Origin: Uranotaenia lowii
Lineage: Eukaryota; Arthropoda; Insecta; Diptera; Culicidae
NCBI RefSeq assembly: GCF_029784155.1
Contig: NC_073692.1
Span: 327,937,920 to 328,001,919, forward strand
Length of the DNA stretch: 64,000 nt
Direction: 5' to 3'
Every line of letters begins with the position of its first letter. The first letter of the stretch is position 1. Positions 1 through 12,480 of the stretch are shown here, one piece after another. The translations under genes and the position numbers were made by a program. The notes beneath the pieces are model-generated. The model did no database searches. It was not told where the DNA came from and saw only the letters and a program-made list of their open reading frames with translations.

Positions 1-875
1 GAGAAGCTCATATTTTATGGCAGTAGCGAAAAACATGTGTTACCGGATGACTTTTGCGGACTGGGGAGAACTGGTTGGCAATTAAGGTTTTATTTGGTTT
101 GTGTTTTTGTGGTTATTTTTTGGCGTTGCTGCACAGTCAAAATAGTACTTAAACGTAGGATTTGTTGTCACTGACAAGGGTTTTTTTAACATAAACTTTT
201 TTTTAAATAAAATTTTATGAAAATATCTTAACTTTCCTTGTTGTTTAACAGCAATGACTTTACTGTTTTAATAAGTTTCGAAAAAGGATACGAGTTCAAC
301 TTGAATTTCAAAATTTGATTCACCCCACTTATAGATAATCGGGTAAAAGTTAATTGTGCGGAATTTTCTAAATGTTCCATCTATAAATTTCTTTACTCTT
401 GACATGACTTTTTTTAAAATGAGATTAGTAATTATTGATTCAGTCAATTATTATCATTCTTGTTCGAATGACACAATTGTAAAGGGTTAAAGCAGTTATT
501 TTGAGTCCTATCAAAGTTAGGGCCCATTTAAGTTGATTTTTTTTTAAATTGCTGATTTATTTCAAAAGGATTTTCAAAAAAATTGGTTGGTAGAATGGAG
601 GAAAGGATTCGATCGGGTTACACTTTAAACTGGTGAAATGATGTTAAAATGAAAACTTAATTGACTTATAAAATTCTCCTGTTTTTTATCCCTTTGAAAC
701 TCAAAAGATGTAGATATTTTGTACGATGATTCTATCTTTACATAAGTGTTGAAGCAGCTACTCAAATTCTGAAAGAGTCAGATACAAGATATTACAAAGT
801 TAAAAATATGGTTACAGTTGATATTTTCTTTCAATCATTTGCCCTTTACATTGAAGCTTTTAAAAAATCGTGTAC
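1..875. other. AT-rich sequence, nothing recognised
   Basis: Low-complexity AT-rich DNA with stop codons in all frames. I see no repeat end, RNA gene or coding signal. Confidence 0.5.
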
Positions 876-1370
876 TACAGACCCCGTTCGATTTTGGCAA
901 CACGCCCGTACATGGAATGTTGCCAAAATCTAACGGTTTTTTTTCTCAACTTTTTTCAATTATATTAACAAAATAACTATTATTATTATCAATAGCATGA
1001 GTTTTGGTCAACTTTTACCATTGGTAGTCATTTTTTTGCTGTTTTTGTTATTCTTCATTTTTTTTTTTAGTTTTTTTTTGTCATTTTCAGTCTTTTGTTT
1101 GAATTTGTTTTTAATTTTTTTTTAAATTATTCATTTTTTTCCATTTTTGAGTATATTATAAAATTAAAAAAAACTCTGGTTTTATTGTTGCATTTTATTA
1201 CCATTTCAGAACAAAAATACGTATTTATGGAATTTTTCTAAATTAAATTGGTCTTGTTATAACGAAAATTAAAAGATAATGTTGTTTCTAAAAACCGTTC
1301 GATTTTTGCACATCTGCCAAAATCAGATGTTGCCAAAATCGAATGTTGCCAAAAAAGAACGGGATCTGTA
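876..1370. mobile_element. TA-flanked MITE with CAGACCCCGTTC ends
   Basis: Non-autonomous TIR element of 491 bp (878-1368) bounded by TA on both sides. The left end reads CAGACCCCGTTCGATTTTGG; the reverse complement of the right end reads CAGATCCCGTTCTTTTTTGG. The motif GTTGCCAAAATC recurs near both ends. The interior is T-rich with no frame. A TA duplication with CAG-starting ends fits a Tc1/mariner-mobilised MITE; that assignment is inference. Confidence 0.8.
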
Positions 1371-2619
1371 TAACTATTTAAATTTTTTTTAGTGATTGAG
1401 CAATTTTTGTTGAATTTCTTTATTTCTACAAATTTTTTTTTAATGAAGAATTCTACTATTCACGATCTCGCAAATATTGAAATTAAATTTAAATTCATGT
1501 TTTGGTCGTTGATTCTCCGAAAAATTTATAATCATTGATTAATTGTATATTTCGTTCAAAAACTGGCATAAACGTTATAATAAATAAAAAACCATTTGAA
1601 GAATATGGAACTTAATATTAACGTAATAATCGATCAAACTACGTTCAAGTTGGCTATTTATCCAATAAATTTGTTTTTGCACCGCAATCCGTGTTTCGAG
1701 TTTTTGATTTCAACTTATGAATTTTTAACTTCAAGGAATAAACTGAAAATTAAAGATAACTTAGCTGGGTGCTTCCATTATTCCAATGAAAATTCTTCCT
1801 GGAAATCAACCGTATTGAAGTTAACATGACCATATTTTGAAGCATTCTACTTTAGAAGTACGGTAAAATAATAGTTGGCTTTGAATCTATGCACATCTTA
1901 GAAAACCATGTCTAAGTACAGTACGGGGTTAGGTTTTAGGAGGTTAAGCTAAGTTTGAGTCATATGAAGTTAACATACATTGTTGGAAAAATACAAACGA
2001 AGAAGATTTGACCGTATGCCGTAAGATGGCTGGAATATGGCCGAACAAAACTTTCATGAATTCAAACTTTGCACCGGGAGTAGGTATATGAAGAAGTATT
2101 AAGTTGTACTTCAATGTCAATAAAACAAATATCAGTAAAACAAATATTCATGCAATTGAAAAACAATACATAAAATGTTTTGATTATTTATTGTCGTTTT
2201 TCATCTTTATGGCAATTGAAACCTAACTGAATCACAAAATGAAAAAAACCTGAAGTGGTAAGATTGGTAAGACAGGAAATTTGACAGTTTTGATAAAAAC
2301 AAAGGAGTGATATTTAACAATCAAAATCACGAGAAATAAAAATTTACAGTGAATTAGGATTGGTTGCCCTTCTTTTGACCCTTTCAGTGGTGGTTTTTGA
2401 ATAATCATGGTTTCCTCATGAATTGACGAGAGGTTTTAATCATTCAGGAAATTCATGCATAGTTCATGATCTTTTCTACAAGTTTGAATTAGAATTTTCA
2501 TCATATGTAGGTTTTGCAGATATTGAAAGATTTGCACAGTTATGGATGATCTAAATTTCCAACATTGAACCTACTGTTCCTATTTCGGTACTGTAGAATT
2601 TTAATTGTTGAATTTTAAT
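1371..2619. other. AT-rich sequence, nothing recognised
   Basis: No repeat end or coding signal. A 77-codon open frame at 1596-1829 has no recognisable motif and is probably chance. Confidence 0.45.
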
Positions 2620-4788
2620 ATAGAAAGTAGAGATGTACCGAATATTCGGCGCCGAATACCGCTGAAAAACCGTTAAGCCGAATATTCGGCTCACCGAATA
2701 GTTGAGCATAGTATTCGGCCGAATAGGCCCAATAGGCCAAATATCTACTACGGATTTGTAAATTTTTCAATTTTTTTTTGATAATTTTTAAAATATCCAA
2801 AAGTTACGTTGAAAAAGCCACACAATCATTGAAAACTTATGGTTTCAGTAGTTATTTAAGAATGGCCTTAATGGGATAAATTCCTATAAATAACGGAAAA
2901 CATGGTTTCAGTAGAACATCTAAGGTGTATCCGCGTATCTTTCACTGAAGATCGTGCAGGAGAATGCTGAACGGTATCGTTTTATACTTTGATTATAGTT
3001 TATTCCAGATTTTCTGGATATATTCCGGCTTGCCCATAAATCCAGTAAAGAATCCAGATAAGTCAAATCTGGACGGGATGTCCAGATATTGTTTAAAACT
3101 TCTCGATTTTTGCTCTGGTTTATTCAGATTATTTGCTAAATCAAATAAAAAACTCATATTCCCCTCTAAAATTTTTAAAATTTTGTGTTCAAAAACGATT
3201 TTTCAAAAATGTAAAAAAAATATACCATCAAGTCACCATTCACCGCCCAGACACCATTTACCGCCCAAAATCACCCTTTTGTATTTCTAAAAAACTGGAA
3301 TTTTTTCTCCAAAAATAAGACCTGTGTTCTGTGTCGGCATCATTGTTCGACCATTTCACTGAAAAATCATCACTTAATTATGCTTACTATAGCCAGAAAT
3401 AAAATATTTGGTTTTTCGTTTCCGGTAAAATTATTGAATTCGACGCCTGTTAGCGAACTAGGCATAACTGTGCTCCTAGGGAAAAAAGGGGTTTTGTTTA
3501 CTAAATAGTACCTATTGGTCCTACAATCGACTTGAAACGATAGTTTGATTTTTGTAGAATAGATTTGCATCGGAAAGTTTTCGATTTTTTCAACAGTTGT
3601 TGTTTTTTGAAGCGTTTAGTGATGGGCGGTAATTGGTGTATAAAAAAAAGTGTTGGTTCCTAATTACCGGTCACGCACAATTTTTTTGTTTTTAACGCAT
3701 GTATTGTGTCAAAAGTGTAAATTGTAAGAAGCATTTAATTTGATTACGTTAGAAAATGATGTTTTATCGCTGAAAGTAACCGATTACTTGAGGCTGTTTG
3801 CCGGGAATCATCATTATGCCAGTCAACGCACTTTGTTAAAATTTGTACAAAATTTGCGGGAAAGATTTCACAAAATGTATTCTCTCAAGATCCAAAATAT
3901 GGTTTTGACAGCTCGTTACATGGACTATATTAAAAAGAACAGTTTCCGTGTTGTTAGATAGTTTTTCCTTAAGAAAACATTATCGATACCCGAAAAAGTC
4001 GAGTGGGCGGTAATAGGGCCAGTTGAACACCTCAAAGTTTAGTTAATTATTTTTAAAAGCGTACATTTTTCACATTCCACTAAATTTTTTATTTAAAGTA
4101 GAGCAGTTTTGAAATGTATTGAAAAAGAAAGCGAATAAAAATCTTCCGTCGTTTGTTTATTACACATGTTTGAAGTTGAAAAACCGCTTAACTGGGCGGT
4201 AGATGGTGACATGATGGTACTCAAATTTTGCCCTTTTAAATTTTTTTTTCAAAAAACGTACTGAATGCATAACCGTGTGGATACGTGTGGTTGAAAGTAT
4301 AGTATGCTTAAAGTTAAAGATCATCTATTTTTTCAACAACTGTTTTGAAGATATCTTGTTCAAATTCGACCTTCATCTAATTCGATATCAGAGAAGTAAT
4401 TTAAAAAAGCTTGGCACCTGTTTCGACACGTTTTATCCCAGATTTCACATGAATGCAATTTCTTTGGTGATAAACATCCTAGAAGCGAAGAGTCATCTGA
4501 TGTCTTTTCATTTATTGGTGACATTTTAAAAATCTTAAAGACCCCTACTTAAAATTTTTTTGTAATACATCATCCGATAATATCATCTGGTTGAAAATTA
4601 TCGACGAAAAACATGAGGGGTATTAATATGGAAGAAATAGGAAGCATTGAAATAATCGCTTAAGTTTTTTTTTTATTAAAATTCAATAAAATATTCTACC
4701 GAATATTCGGCCAAATAGTTGAAAAGGTCAATATTCGGTATTCGGCCGTTCGCCGAATACCACTATTCGGTACATCTCTAATAGAAAG
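2620..4788. mobile_element. hAT-type non-autonomous element, 8-bp TSD
   Basis: Element at 2628-4780 with terminal inverted repeats TAGAGATGTACCGAATA on both sides and a perfect 8-bp duplication ATAGAAAG (2620-2627 and 4781-4788). Subterminal regions are packed with ATTCGG/CCGAAT words in both orientations. The 8-bp duplication and short TIR are typical of hAT elements. No transposase frame is visible. A second TIR element is nested at about 3225-4217, so the host element alone is roughly 1.2 kb. The stretch 2990-3150 resembles, weakly, the TAAGG-ended repeats found elsewhere in the window. Confidence 0.87.
3223..4219. mobile_element. Nested TIR element with CCATCA...TGATGG ends
   Basis: Ends are CCATCAAGTCACCATTCACC at left and, reverse-complemented at right, CCATCATGTCACCATCTACC, flanked by TA. 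The word ACCGCCCA / TGGGCGGT recurs inside both ends and internally near 3620 and 4010. A 73-codon frame (3740-3961) lies inside but shows no recognised transposase motif. It is inserted into the hAT element around it, so it is the younger of the two. Confidence 0.72.
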
Positions 4789-5510
4789 TATGATTTTTTT
4801 CGAAAAAAAAATAAAACAAATACATTAAAAATGCTATCGGAAATCAAATTTTATCATGAAAAAATATTACTGAGTTTTAACGATAAAAACCCCTAAATTT
4901 CCTTTTTGAATATTTAAATCACTTTCACTTCCTGTCATCTATACCAGCCAGACAAGAGCTTCAACTTTTTTGTGTTTACTTATTTGTAGTTTATTTGCAT
5001 AAAGTTGACAAAAAAAATGTTGGAATTATTCAATATTGGTTCTGAATTATGCTCCAATTGAAAATTCGCGCATTTGTTGATTTGTCGATATTGAAACAAA
5101 GTAATGGTGATGTCATTTCTAAAAATGGAACATCAAAATCGAAAATGTACTATTTTTGGACTCCTTACAAATTCTCTAAGTCTTCTATTGATTTTCATTT
5201 ATTTAAGGAAAAATAGGTGGTATGGTTCATATTCTTCACAGTGAAAGTTATATCCGTTTGAACTAAGGCTTGGACAGTAATGAAAACGTGATTTTTCCTT
5301 ATTCGCCCTATTTTCCCAAAACACGCCCCACTAATTGTGCGGTGTGATATATCACTGATGAAAAGAAACAAATCGTTGAAAAACATTTTATGGCAAAAAG
5401 CGATACGGTAGGGAAGAAGAATAGTTCATTGTGTTCATAAGAGTATCTTTATCCTATGCTAGCAAAATGAATTATTTAGCTACAAGTTTTGATATTTATT
5501 TAAAAAAAAG
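4789..5510. other. AT-rich sequence, nothing recognised
   Basis: Unique-looking AT-rich sequence with no TIR, tRNA-like or coding signal. Confidence 0.4.
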
Positions 5511-5682
5511 GGGCTTGAGATATAGCTCAGTTGGCAAGTCCGTTGTCCATGAGTTCGAGCCCAACAGTAAACATCGAACACAGTTGTACCGGATAAGTTT
5601 TTCAATAACGATCCGCCAACTGCAACGTTGATAAAGTCGCGAATGCCATATAGATGGTAAAACGACTATAATCGAAACAAAA
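5511..5682 (+). mobile_element. tRNA-derived SINE
   Basis: The head carries a pol III A-box-like TAGCTCAGTTGGC (5523-5535) and B-box-like GAGTTCGAGCC (5551-5561), as in tRNA-derived SINEs. The body (CAACTGCAACGTTGATAAAG, then GTCGCGAATGC and a GGTAAAACGACTATAATCG block) runs into an A-rich tail at about 5680. A 5'-truncated second copy of the body lies at 52556-52642, which supports a dispersed repeat rather than a tRNA gene. Confidence 0.75.
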
Positions 5683-5984
5683 AAAAAATTTTTTTTTTAA
5701 AATGATCCACAGGATTTTATTAGTGGAATTTATTTTAAAATATTGCTGATAAAGGAACATGAAATCATCAAGTAGAAAAAATATGAAGAGGATGCCATAT
5801 TTTTTCGATGTATTGCTGAACATTTTAAATATTGCATTTTTTTCCAAAGTCAAATCTTAAACTTGAATAAAGTTGAACCGTAAAAGTTTCAGCTCTCACT
5901 TTTTATTTTGAATATTAATTTATTTTCAAAGATGGGAGAAATGTTTAAATTTGTTCAAACATTTTGCTGTTGAATTTTGATGAT

Positions 5985-7700
5985 TAAACTAAACATTTCA
6001 CATATGGCTCCATTTGCTTGACAAGTTTTCGAGACATACTTACTTTCCTTCTTTCCGTTTTTCCTCTGGAAGAAGGAAAAGTCTTGAATCTTAAAACAAC
6101 CTCTCATGTAAAATATGGCTTCTTTAGCTTGAAAAGTTAAAAAAAAAACTATGTGATAAAACCTCCCCCGTTCCCAGTTCTTAAATGTATAGAATCTTTC
6201 CTTAAAAAAAGAGACATATTTTGCACTAGAATACTTTTTCTTTCAAGTTTGGTTCCATTTGTTTGATAATTTCTCAAGTTATAAGAAAATTGTGCGGATC
6301 TCCTTTTTCTGTCTCTAATCCCCCACTGGAAGGTATAAAGGGTTTTTTAAATAATCATAGAATCATTTCTCGTACCTGTGTAAAATTTGGATAATCTTGA
6401 ATTTATCAAAACATACGTATGACACTTCTTTTCTCTTTCCTATCCCGTGAGGGGAACCAAATCATCTTAGCAATATTTCTTGTAGATACTGAAATACTTT
6501 TCCCAATTTGTTACCATCTGCTAGATTAGAACTCGAGTTATTGAAAAAATTGTATGTGATCACCTATTTCCTCTTCCTATCGAATCAGTGTAAGGCGGAA
6601 GAAGCCTTCAACAATCATAGAAAAAATACCCTCTGCTACATTATTTGAAAAGTTCTCGAGTGATCCAAAAATATTGTATGACAACATTCCTCCTCTTTCC
6701 CCTCATCCCGTTTAAGGTTAAGTGTTATCTAACAATGCTTCAAATTATATGGAAGACCCCCTTCCCCCTTTGTACCACCCAAATCGAAAAGGGTGGAGTC
6801 CCAACTAATCATAGAAACCTTTCTCGTACCGAAATAGCCACTCATGTTAAATTTGGTTCAATTTGCTTGATAAGTTTTCGAATTTTGCAAAAAATGGTAT
6901 GAGAGGCCCCTCCCCCTTCTCTATCTCCACGCTGGAAAGGAAGAGGGGTCTCAAACCATCTTTAAAATATTCCTCCTACCCTAAGGTTGCTTGATTGCCC
7001 GGTTTTATCCCGGTTTACTAAATTTAAGAGCAGTCTGGCCCGGCCCTGTTGCCCAGATTCAATTGAAAAAGGCCCGGATTTTTCCCGAATTTATTCACTT
7101 TATTTGGCAAATAAAACAAAAAAAAACAACAAACACCTCCAAAACGATTTTTTTGAGCAAGTTTTATAAAAATAATCATGAAAGGTTTTTTGGAAGCCTA
7201 AAATACGGTTCAAAACCAATCGATGAGTTTTGATGAAAAAAATTATTTTTTAATTTTTTTCTCTTGATTTTTGTTGAGGAATTTCTTAGTTTTGACAAAA
7301 TTTGCCCGGATATTGCCCAGATTTCCTTATTCTACCCATATACTATCGCATGCCAAATTTGGTTCCGTTTGCTTGAATAATTTAAGAATTGTGCGAAAAA
7401 TTGTATGGGAGCCCCTCTCCCCACTTCCTTTTTCCCCATTTGAAGGAGGGAGGGGTACCACATAATCATAGAAAAATTCATCGTAACGATATACACTCCC
7501 ATGGCAAATTTCATTCCTTTTGCATGATCGGTTCTCGAGGCATCCTCCTCCCTTCCAGAGAGTGGGAGGGTTCTTAAACAAATATATAGGAACCATTTCC
7601 GGTCCTAAAAACAAAACCCTTCTGCATGCAAATCGGTTCAGTAGTTTCCGAGTCTATAGGGAACAGACAGACAGACAGAAATTCCTTTATATGTATGAAG
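5985..7700 (-). mobile_element. Helentron-like element with tandem units, 3' end missing
   Basis: Array of imperfect units of about 140-150 bp, each holding a core like CCAAATTTGGTTCCATTTGC, a CTCGAG/TTCTCGA word, and C-rich CCCCTCCC plus G-rich runs. It ends at the right with CAGTAGTTTCCGAGTCTATA, GGAACAGACAGACAGACAG and a TTCCTTTATATGTATG edge. The same parts occur in reverse complement at 18491-20318, so this copy lies on the minus strand. No CAGCTAGT-type 3' end is visible, so it is truncated. Short frames here are shadows of the repeat. Confidence 0.68.
6974..7337. mobile_element. TAAGG-ended MITE nested in the Helentron-like array
   Basis: Element 6982-7329 starts TAAGGTTGCTTGATTGCCCGG-like and ends, reverse-complemented, TAAGGAAATCTGGGCAATAT. 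Flanks TCCTACCC and TTCTACCC look like a decayed 8-bp duplication. GCCCGG/CCGGGC words are repeated inside. Relatives are at 27191, 31810 and 33057. Confidence 0.68.
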
Positions 7701-8520
7701 GTTTTAAGATGAGGTTATTTCGTTACACGTTTTTATTCAAGGTAGCGAATTTTTATAACTTGTTCTTTTTTTGGAGTTATCGACTGTGATTTGATTTTCG
7801 TTGGTTGTTGAATGGCAGACCCAGTCTAACTTGTTCCAAAATCTTATTTCGTTCAACAAATCTTTATATTGGTTATCACATGCCTTTGAAATAATTTTTG
7901 TTTACATTAATTTCAACTTTCCTGGTGGATGTTAATAAAGAAGATTATAAGAAATAGAGAACCAAATAATAAATATTTTTAAATTTTGAAACCATTGAGG
8001 TGTGCCTTATTCAAACTCCTATTTAAGCAGTGAGACTAAAATTTAAGAATCTCACTTTTAGCCGTAATGTCTTCTAACTGTCTACCTGAGGTGGAAGGTT
8101 TGATATCCTTTTATTAAACTGCATAGAGTTTTTTTGATTTGGTTCAAAATAAACCCTTGTTATTTTTAACAAATTTAGAAAAAGAACTGTTAGTTGCGAT
8201 TTTTACGATCTACTCTTGGTACTAACTAATCTATGTTACAATATAGAGCAAAAAACAGATTGCATTAATTAACGAAATCTAGTTTGTTGCCGGAGATTAA
8301 GTTATTTGGTACAACGACATTTCGCTCCTAGCTTGCTAGTCCTTTCTCCTAATTGGTATCCACTCAACTGCAACAAAAACTGATCTTAAACCGTGGATGA
8401 ATGCTTTTTTCGCAACTTTGGTAACATCCTTGATTGAAGCAATGTTTTCAAGTGAAAAGAACTTTTATAGCTATATGTTAGAAAACACTTTGAACTTGTA
8501 TTATAGTCACAGAACGAGAT
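7701..8520. other. AT-rich sequence, nothing recognised
   Basis: No repeat end, RNA gene or coding motif seen. Confidence 0.4.
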
Positions 8521-9110
8521 AGGAATTCTTTGAACTTTTTATGGACGACCCCTCTCATCGGAACAAATCACTCCATACTGCGACAATTGGCAGACATGCT
8601 ATTAATCCGCCGGGGCTTCCAAGAATGGCCAAAGTTGCTACTGTAAACGCGCCATGGCGTAGTATTTACCCTGGAGAGAGAAATTTCGGGCCCAGAGTTT
8701 ATTATTGCTTTTTAATCCCGCTCTGTAATCCCGGTTTAATTATATGGCGGCTAGCAGTGGTTGTTGGCTTCTGCTGAGTCTGAGTTAGCTTGTTTGGCGA
8801 AAAGGAAGGCAGGAAGGACCTGGTCTGGTTAAAATGCATAACTTTTCCCGGGCGGCCTTAGGACTCTTCTGCTGGCCATCCGTTCACGCCTCGATAGACA
8901 ACCGGCTGATGGGCGTGATAAAAATGGGGAGAAAAACCTTTCTCCAGTGAGCCAGGCCCGGTCTCTTAAGGTCCGACAAATGGGTGTATTCCTGTTGCGC
9001 ATTTGCACCAAAGACAACACCCGGGGATGAAAGGAGGGAACGAGTGAGATGCGAAGCAAAAAAGATTCCTACTCAGGAAAAGGTACTTGATTATCACGGC
9101 TTATTTCATT
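8521..9110. other. GC-richer patch of unknown role
   Basis: Clearly more GC-rich than its surroundings, with frames of 78 codons (+) and 76 codons (-) that read like chance peptides: no domain, no conserved motif, no splice-bounded frame. It could be conserved non-coding DNA, an untranslated exon or an old repeat. Confidence 0.3.
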
Positions 9111-11644
9111 CTGCAAAATGGTTTTTCGGTTAATTGTAGTCCGGTAGTTAATTCAAAGCTCATACATCGGTTTGCTGCCAAACCATTGGAATAAACCTGG
9201 AACAAGTCGTTGGAGCATCTCCACTGCTGACCATTGCCTTTGGATTGTTGATTTCATTTAATTAGTTCAATTTAATGGAATCACCATTAAAGAGTAGCAA
9301 GCATTTAGTCGTCTCGTAAGTATAAGTTGCGCCGATCGTTTGAGAGAATTAATGGCCTGATGACCGTAGTTGTACCGGCGGATTGAGATATAAAGATATA
9401 TTTCTCTGGCTGAAGTTGTTGGGTAGTTATAGTCAGTAATGTTTATTGTTTAATCTCTCAGAATTGAATTATCACCGTTGATAAACCATGCGATAACACC
9501 ATGCGTCTATTTGGATTTTTTTATAATTTAGAATTCCGAAGAAAAAGCATTATAAAAAGTTGTTAACAGAGTATAACATTGAGACGTTCAATTCAACTGT
9601 ATTTTACAATGAGTTTTAATAAAACTTATATTATTTTATTTTTTAAAAAAGTAAGGTTAACTTCTTCTCCTTCAAAATTTGAGACGACTTTATTTGCGTT
9701 AGTCAATACTTTAAATGTAATCAAGTTCCTTAAACTACCGATTTGCTTAAACACGAAACCAATCTTAAAAATTGTTCGCCAGAACTTGATTTTCGAAACT
9801 TGATGTTTGGGTCGGCATGATTTCTGAGAAATTCAATGAATGCAGCAATTTGACTGAAATATTAAGACGTACTTTGTTTAGATCATTCATCACATTTCGA
9901 TTTTTGAATTTCTATTTCTGTTTTTTTTTAAAGCTGAATTATGAATTCTCATGTGGATGATTGAACTACATTATGAGCTTCAAATTTTTATTTGAAACTT
10001 AGATTCTTATCTGGTATTTTATCGTCAACACACAATTTTATTTAATTTTTTTAATATTAATTTGAATTTTTGATCCATCTCCATCTTTAATTTCAACTCT
10101 AAATTAAGTTCAAGAAAGCTGTTGTCAATAAGTGGTCATATTTAAAATAAAGAATCTTTGTTAAAACTTATTCGTAATAAGATTTTCATTTTTGAACCAC
10201 CTGCTTTTTCTTATTTTGACTCAGAAAAAAAATTCAAATTTAATTCTAAGTTATACTTCTAAAGCAAAATTTCTACAGTTCAAACTTTGAACTTTTCAAG
10301 TTAAATTTTATTGAGAGCCCGGGAATTTGATCAGGATTTATCTCTCCAGTATGAACGAGCGATCAACAGTTTTATTCTTTTATTTAAATTGTTTATTTCA
10401 AACTAGCTAATCCCATTCGAGCTCCGTTTCGCCACCAATTTTTAATGTGTGATGAATAGTTTATGTCTCAATGATAATTGCAAAGTATTTCACGATTCAT
10501 CTTCGTGAGCATGATCAACAAGTTATTGCAAAAATATTAAACACTTTTTTCTGTCGTTTTTTGAATGAGAGATCATTTACTCATTTTAAATGAACTCTCT
10601 AGTTTGAATTTTCGTCTCGATCCTATGCAAAATCACACAATTATTGCAAATAATTTCAACAGTTATTATGGACACTCATGTGCGGCCCGCGAAACGTTTC
10701 TTAAATTGAATTCTATCTCTCATAAAATACAAGTCATTCAAAAATTTGACTTTATTTCTTATTCTTTAAACATTTATTGTGTTCTTTCAGTGTCAAAATT
10801 CATGAGATTGAGTCGGAAAAGCAAAAAAAAATTTGAAAGGCTATTGCATAAAGCTTAGTTTTTTTAGAAATAGGGAACTTTCTTTTGCTGATAGCTCATT
10901 TACTAGTTATCGTACTTTCAAAATTTTGACAGCATTTTGTTGCCTGTGGAATAGCCACTAACCAACTTGTTTTTTTTTTTCAAATTTTAAGTTCCACTTT
11001 TTTTAGAGATAATCACGATGCAAGAAAAAAAACTAGTTCGAACAGTTTCCTTCAACACCATCATTATCAAACTATCTAAAACTACGGTTGAGGGTCATTA
11101 GGGAAGTCAAGTCTCATATCAGAATTTTTAATTTTTAATAAGCAAAAAATGTAAGTGTAATTTTTCTCCGATAAGCTGAAAGTGTTGCCTCGTTATTTCA
11201 GATTTCATACAAATTACGGCGTTTAAATCCCATAACATGTCTGCTCGCGGAAAGGTCCCTGGCATATTAAAGTTTGTATTTGCTGGTTGTTTTGTGTAAA
11301 ATATCATGATGTGCCAAGATGCTGCTCCTGTGAAAAAAAAAACAATTTTCAAAACGGAAACTTTGGTTTTTGCTGTATTTTAAAGCCTAAAAAGAGTTAT
11401 CTTGTATGTACTCTTCGCAACCAACGATCTATACTAACCGATTCTACTTTAATATAAATTTTATGAAGGTTTTACTTCGTTATTGCCTAGTTTAACCAGG
11501 AGAATTTCCACTTAAGACGCTTTTAAGTGACTCCAATAAATCAAGTTTTGTTAATTTCGAAACAACAGTATTCACTAAATTGCCTTCAATTTCTTTTAAA
11601 AGAGAAGTATTGGACCGAAAAGTAGCAGAAATTAAAGCAGGAGG
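9111..11644. other. AT-rich sequence, nothing recognised
   Basis: About 2.5 kb with no TIR pair, tRNA-like motif or coding signal. A 97-codon frame at 10565-10858 has no recognisable motif. Confidence 0.4.
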
Positions 11645-12480
11645 ATGCAGCAATAGACTGAGTCGATTTGGGGTCATTTTGGAATTTCTCAAACCCTGGG
11701 GTCTTAAAAGCTTCGTCTTGATCCAAAACTCATGCCTGATTTTTTGCAAAATTTTTAAGTAACGTTTACATGAGTAAATTTGAACTTTTAGGTTTGTATG
11801 GGAAAATTGAATATTTTGTACTGAAAAATCAACATCATTTTTGTTTCGTCTGTGGAACCGAGCCAGCTGATGGCTTTTGTGCCAATTTATGAAATTCCTA
11901 AAGGAAATTTTCCGCTGAACAACTTTGTCGAAGACCTAAACTTCGTATCTTATTAGACAAAAAAGTTATTAGCTGTTTAACAGGGGTATGTCTTTTTGCA
12001 CTGATAAACAATAAATTCAATTGACATCCCTGCAGGGTACCTAGCGAGGTATTGCGTGACTACTTTCCATGCAACACTTCGCGAGGCTCAAGCAGTGATG
12101 TCAATTGAATTTATTGTAAATCAATGCGAAAAGACATACCCATGTTAAACAGCTAATAACTTTCTTTCCTAATAAGATGCGAAGTTACGGTCTTCGACAA
12201 AGTTGTTCAGCGGAAAATTTCCTTTAGGAATTTTATAAATTGGCACAAAAGCCATCAGCTGGCTCGGTTCCACAGACGAAACAAAAATGATGTTGATTTT
12301 TCAGTACAAAATATTCAATTTTCCCATACAAACCTAAAAGTTGAAATTTACTCATGTAAACGTTACTTAAAAATTTTGCAAAAAATCAGGCATGAGTTTT
12401 GGACCAAAACGAAGCTTTTAAGACCCCAGGGTTTGAGAAATTCCAAAATGACCCCAAATCAACTCAGTCTAATGCAGCAA
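11645..12480. mobile_element. 818-bp foldback element with 9-bp TSD (Mutator-like)
   Basis: Element 11654-12471 consists of two inverted arms of about 375 bp (11654-12028 and 12097-12471), nearly identical by eye, around a 68-bp spacer. Ends read TAGACTGAGT...ACTCAGTCTA. The 9-bp duplication ATGCAGCAA is perfect (11645-11653 and 12472-12480). Very long TIRs plus a 9-bp duplication match Mutator-like MITE/foldback elements; the superfamily call is inference. Both arms hold the same frames in mirror image; none resembles a transposase. Confidence 0.85.

Noticed and set aside
5511..5682. tRNA gene near 5515-5565
   Set aside because: A and B boxes are present, but the cloverleaf does not close and the following body recurs at 52556, so it is a SINE head.
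7327..7789. Cluster of 60-95 codon frames on both strands
   Set aside because: By-products of the C/G-rich tandem units, which lack stops in several frames.
11492..11762. Opposed 60-85 codon frames at 11.5-11.8 kb
   Set aside because: They overlap the arm of the foldback element and mirror sequence in the other arm; no motif.
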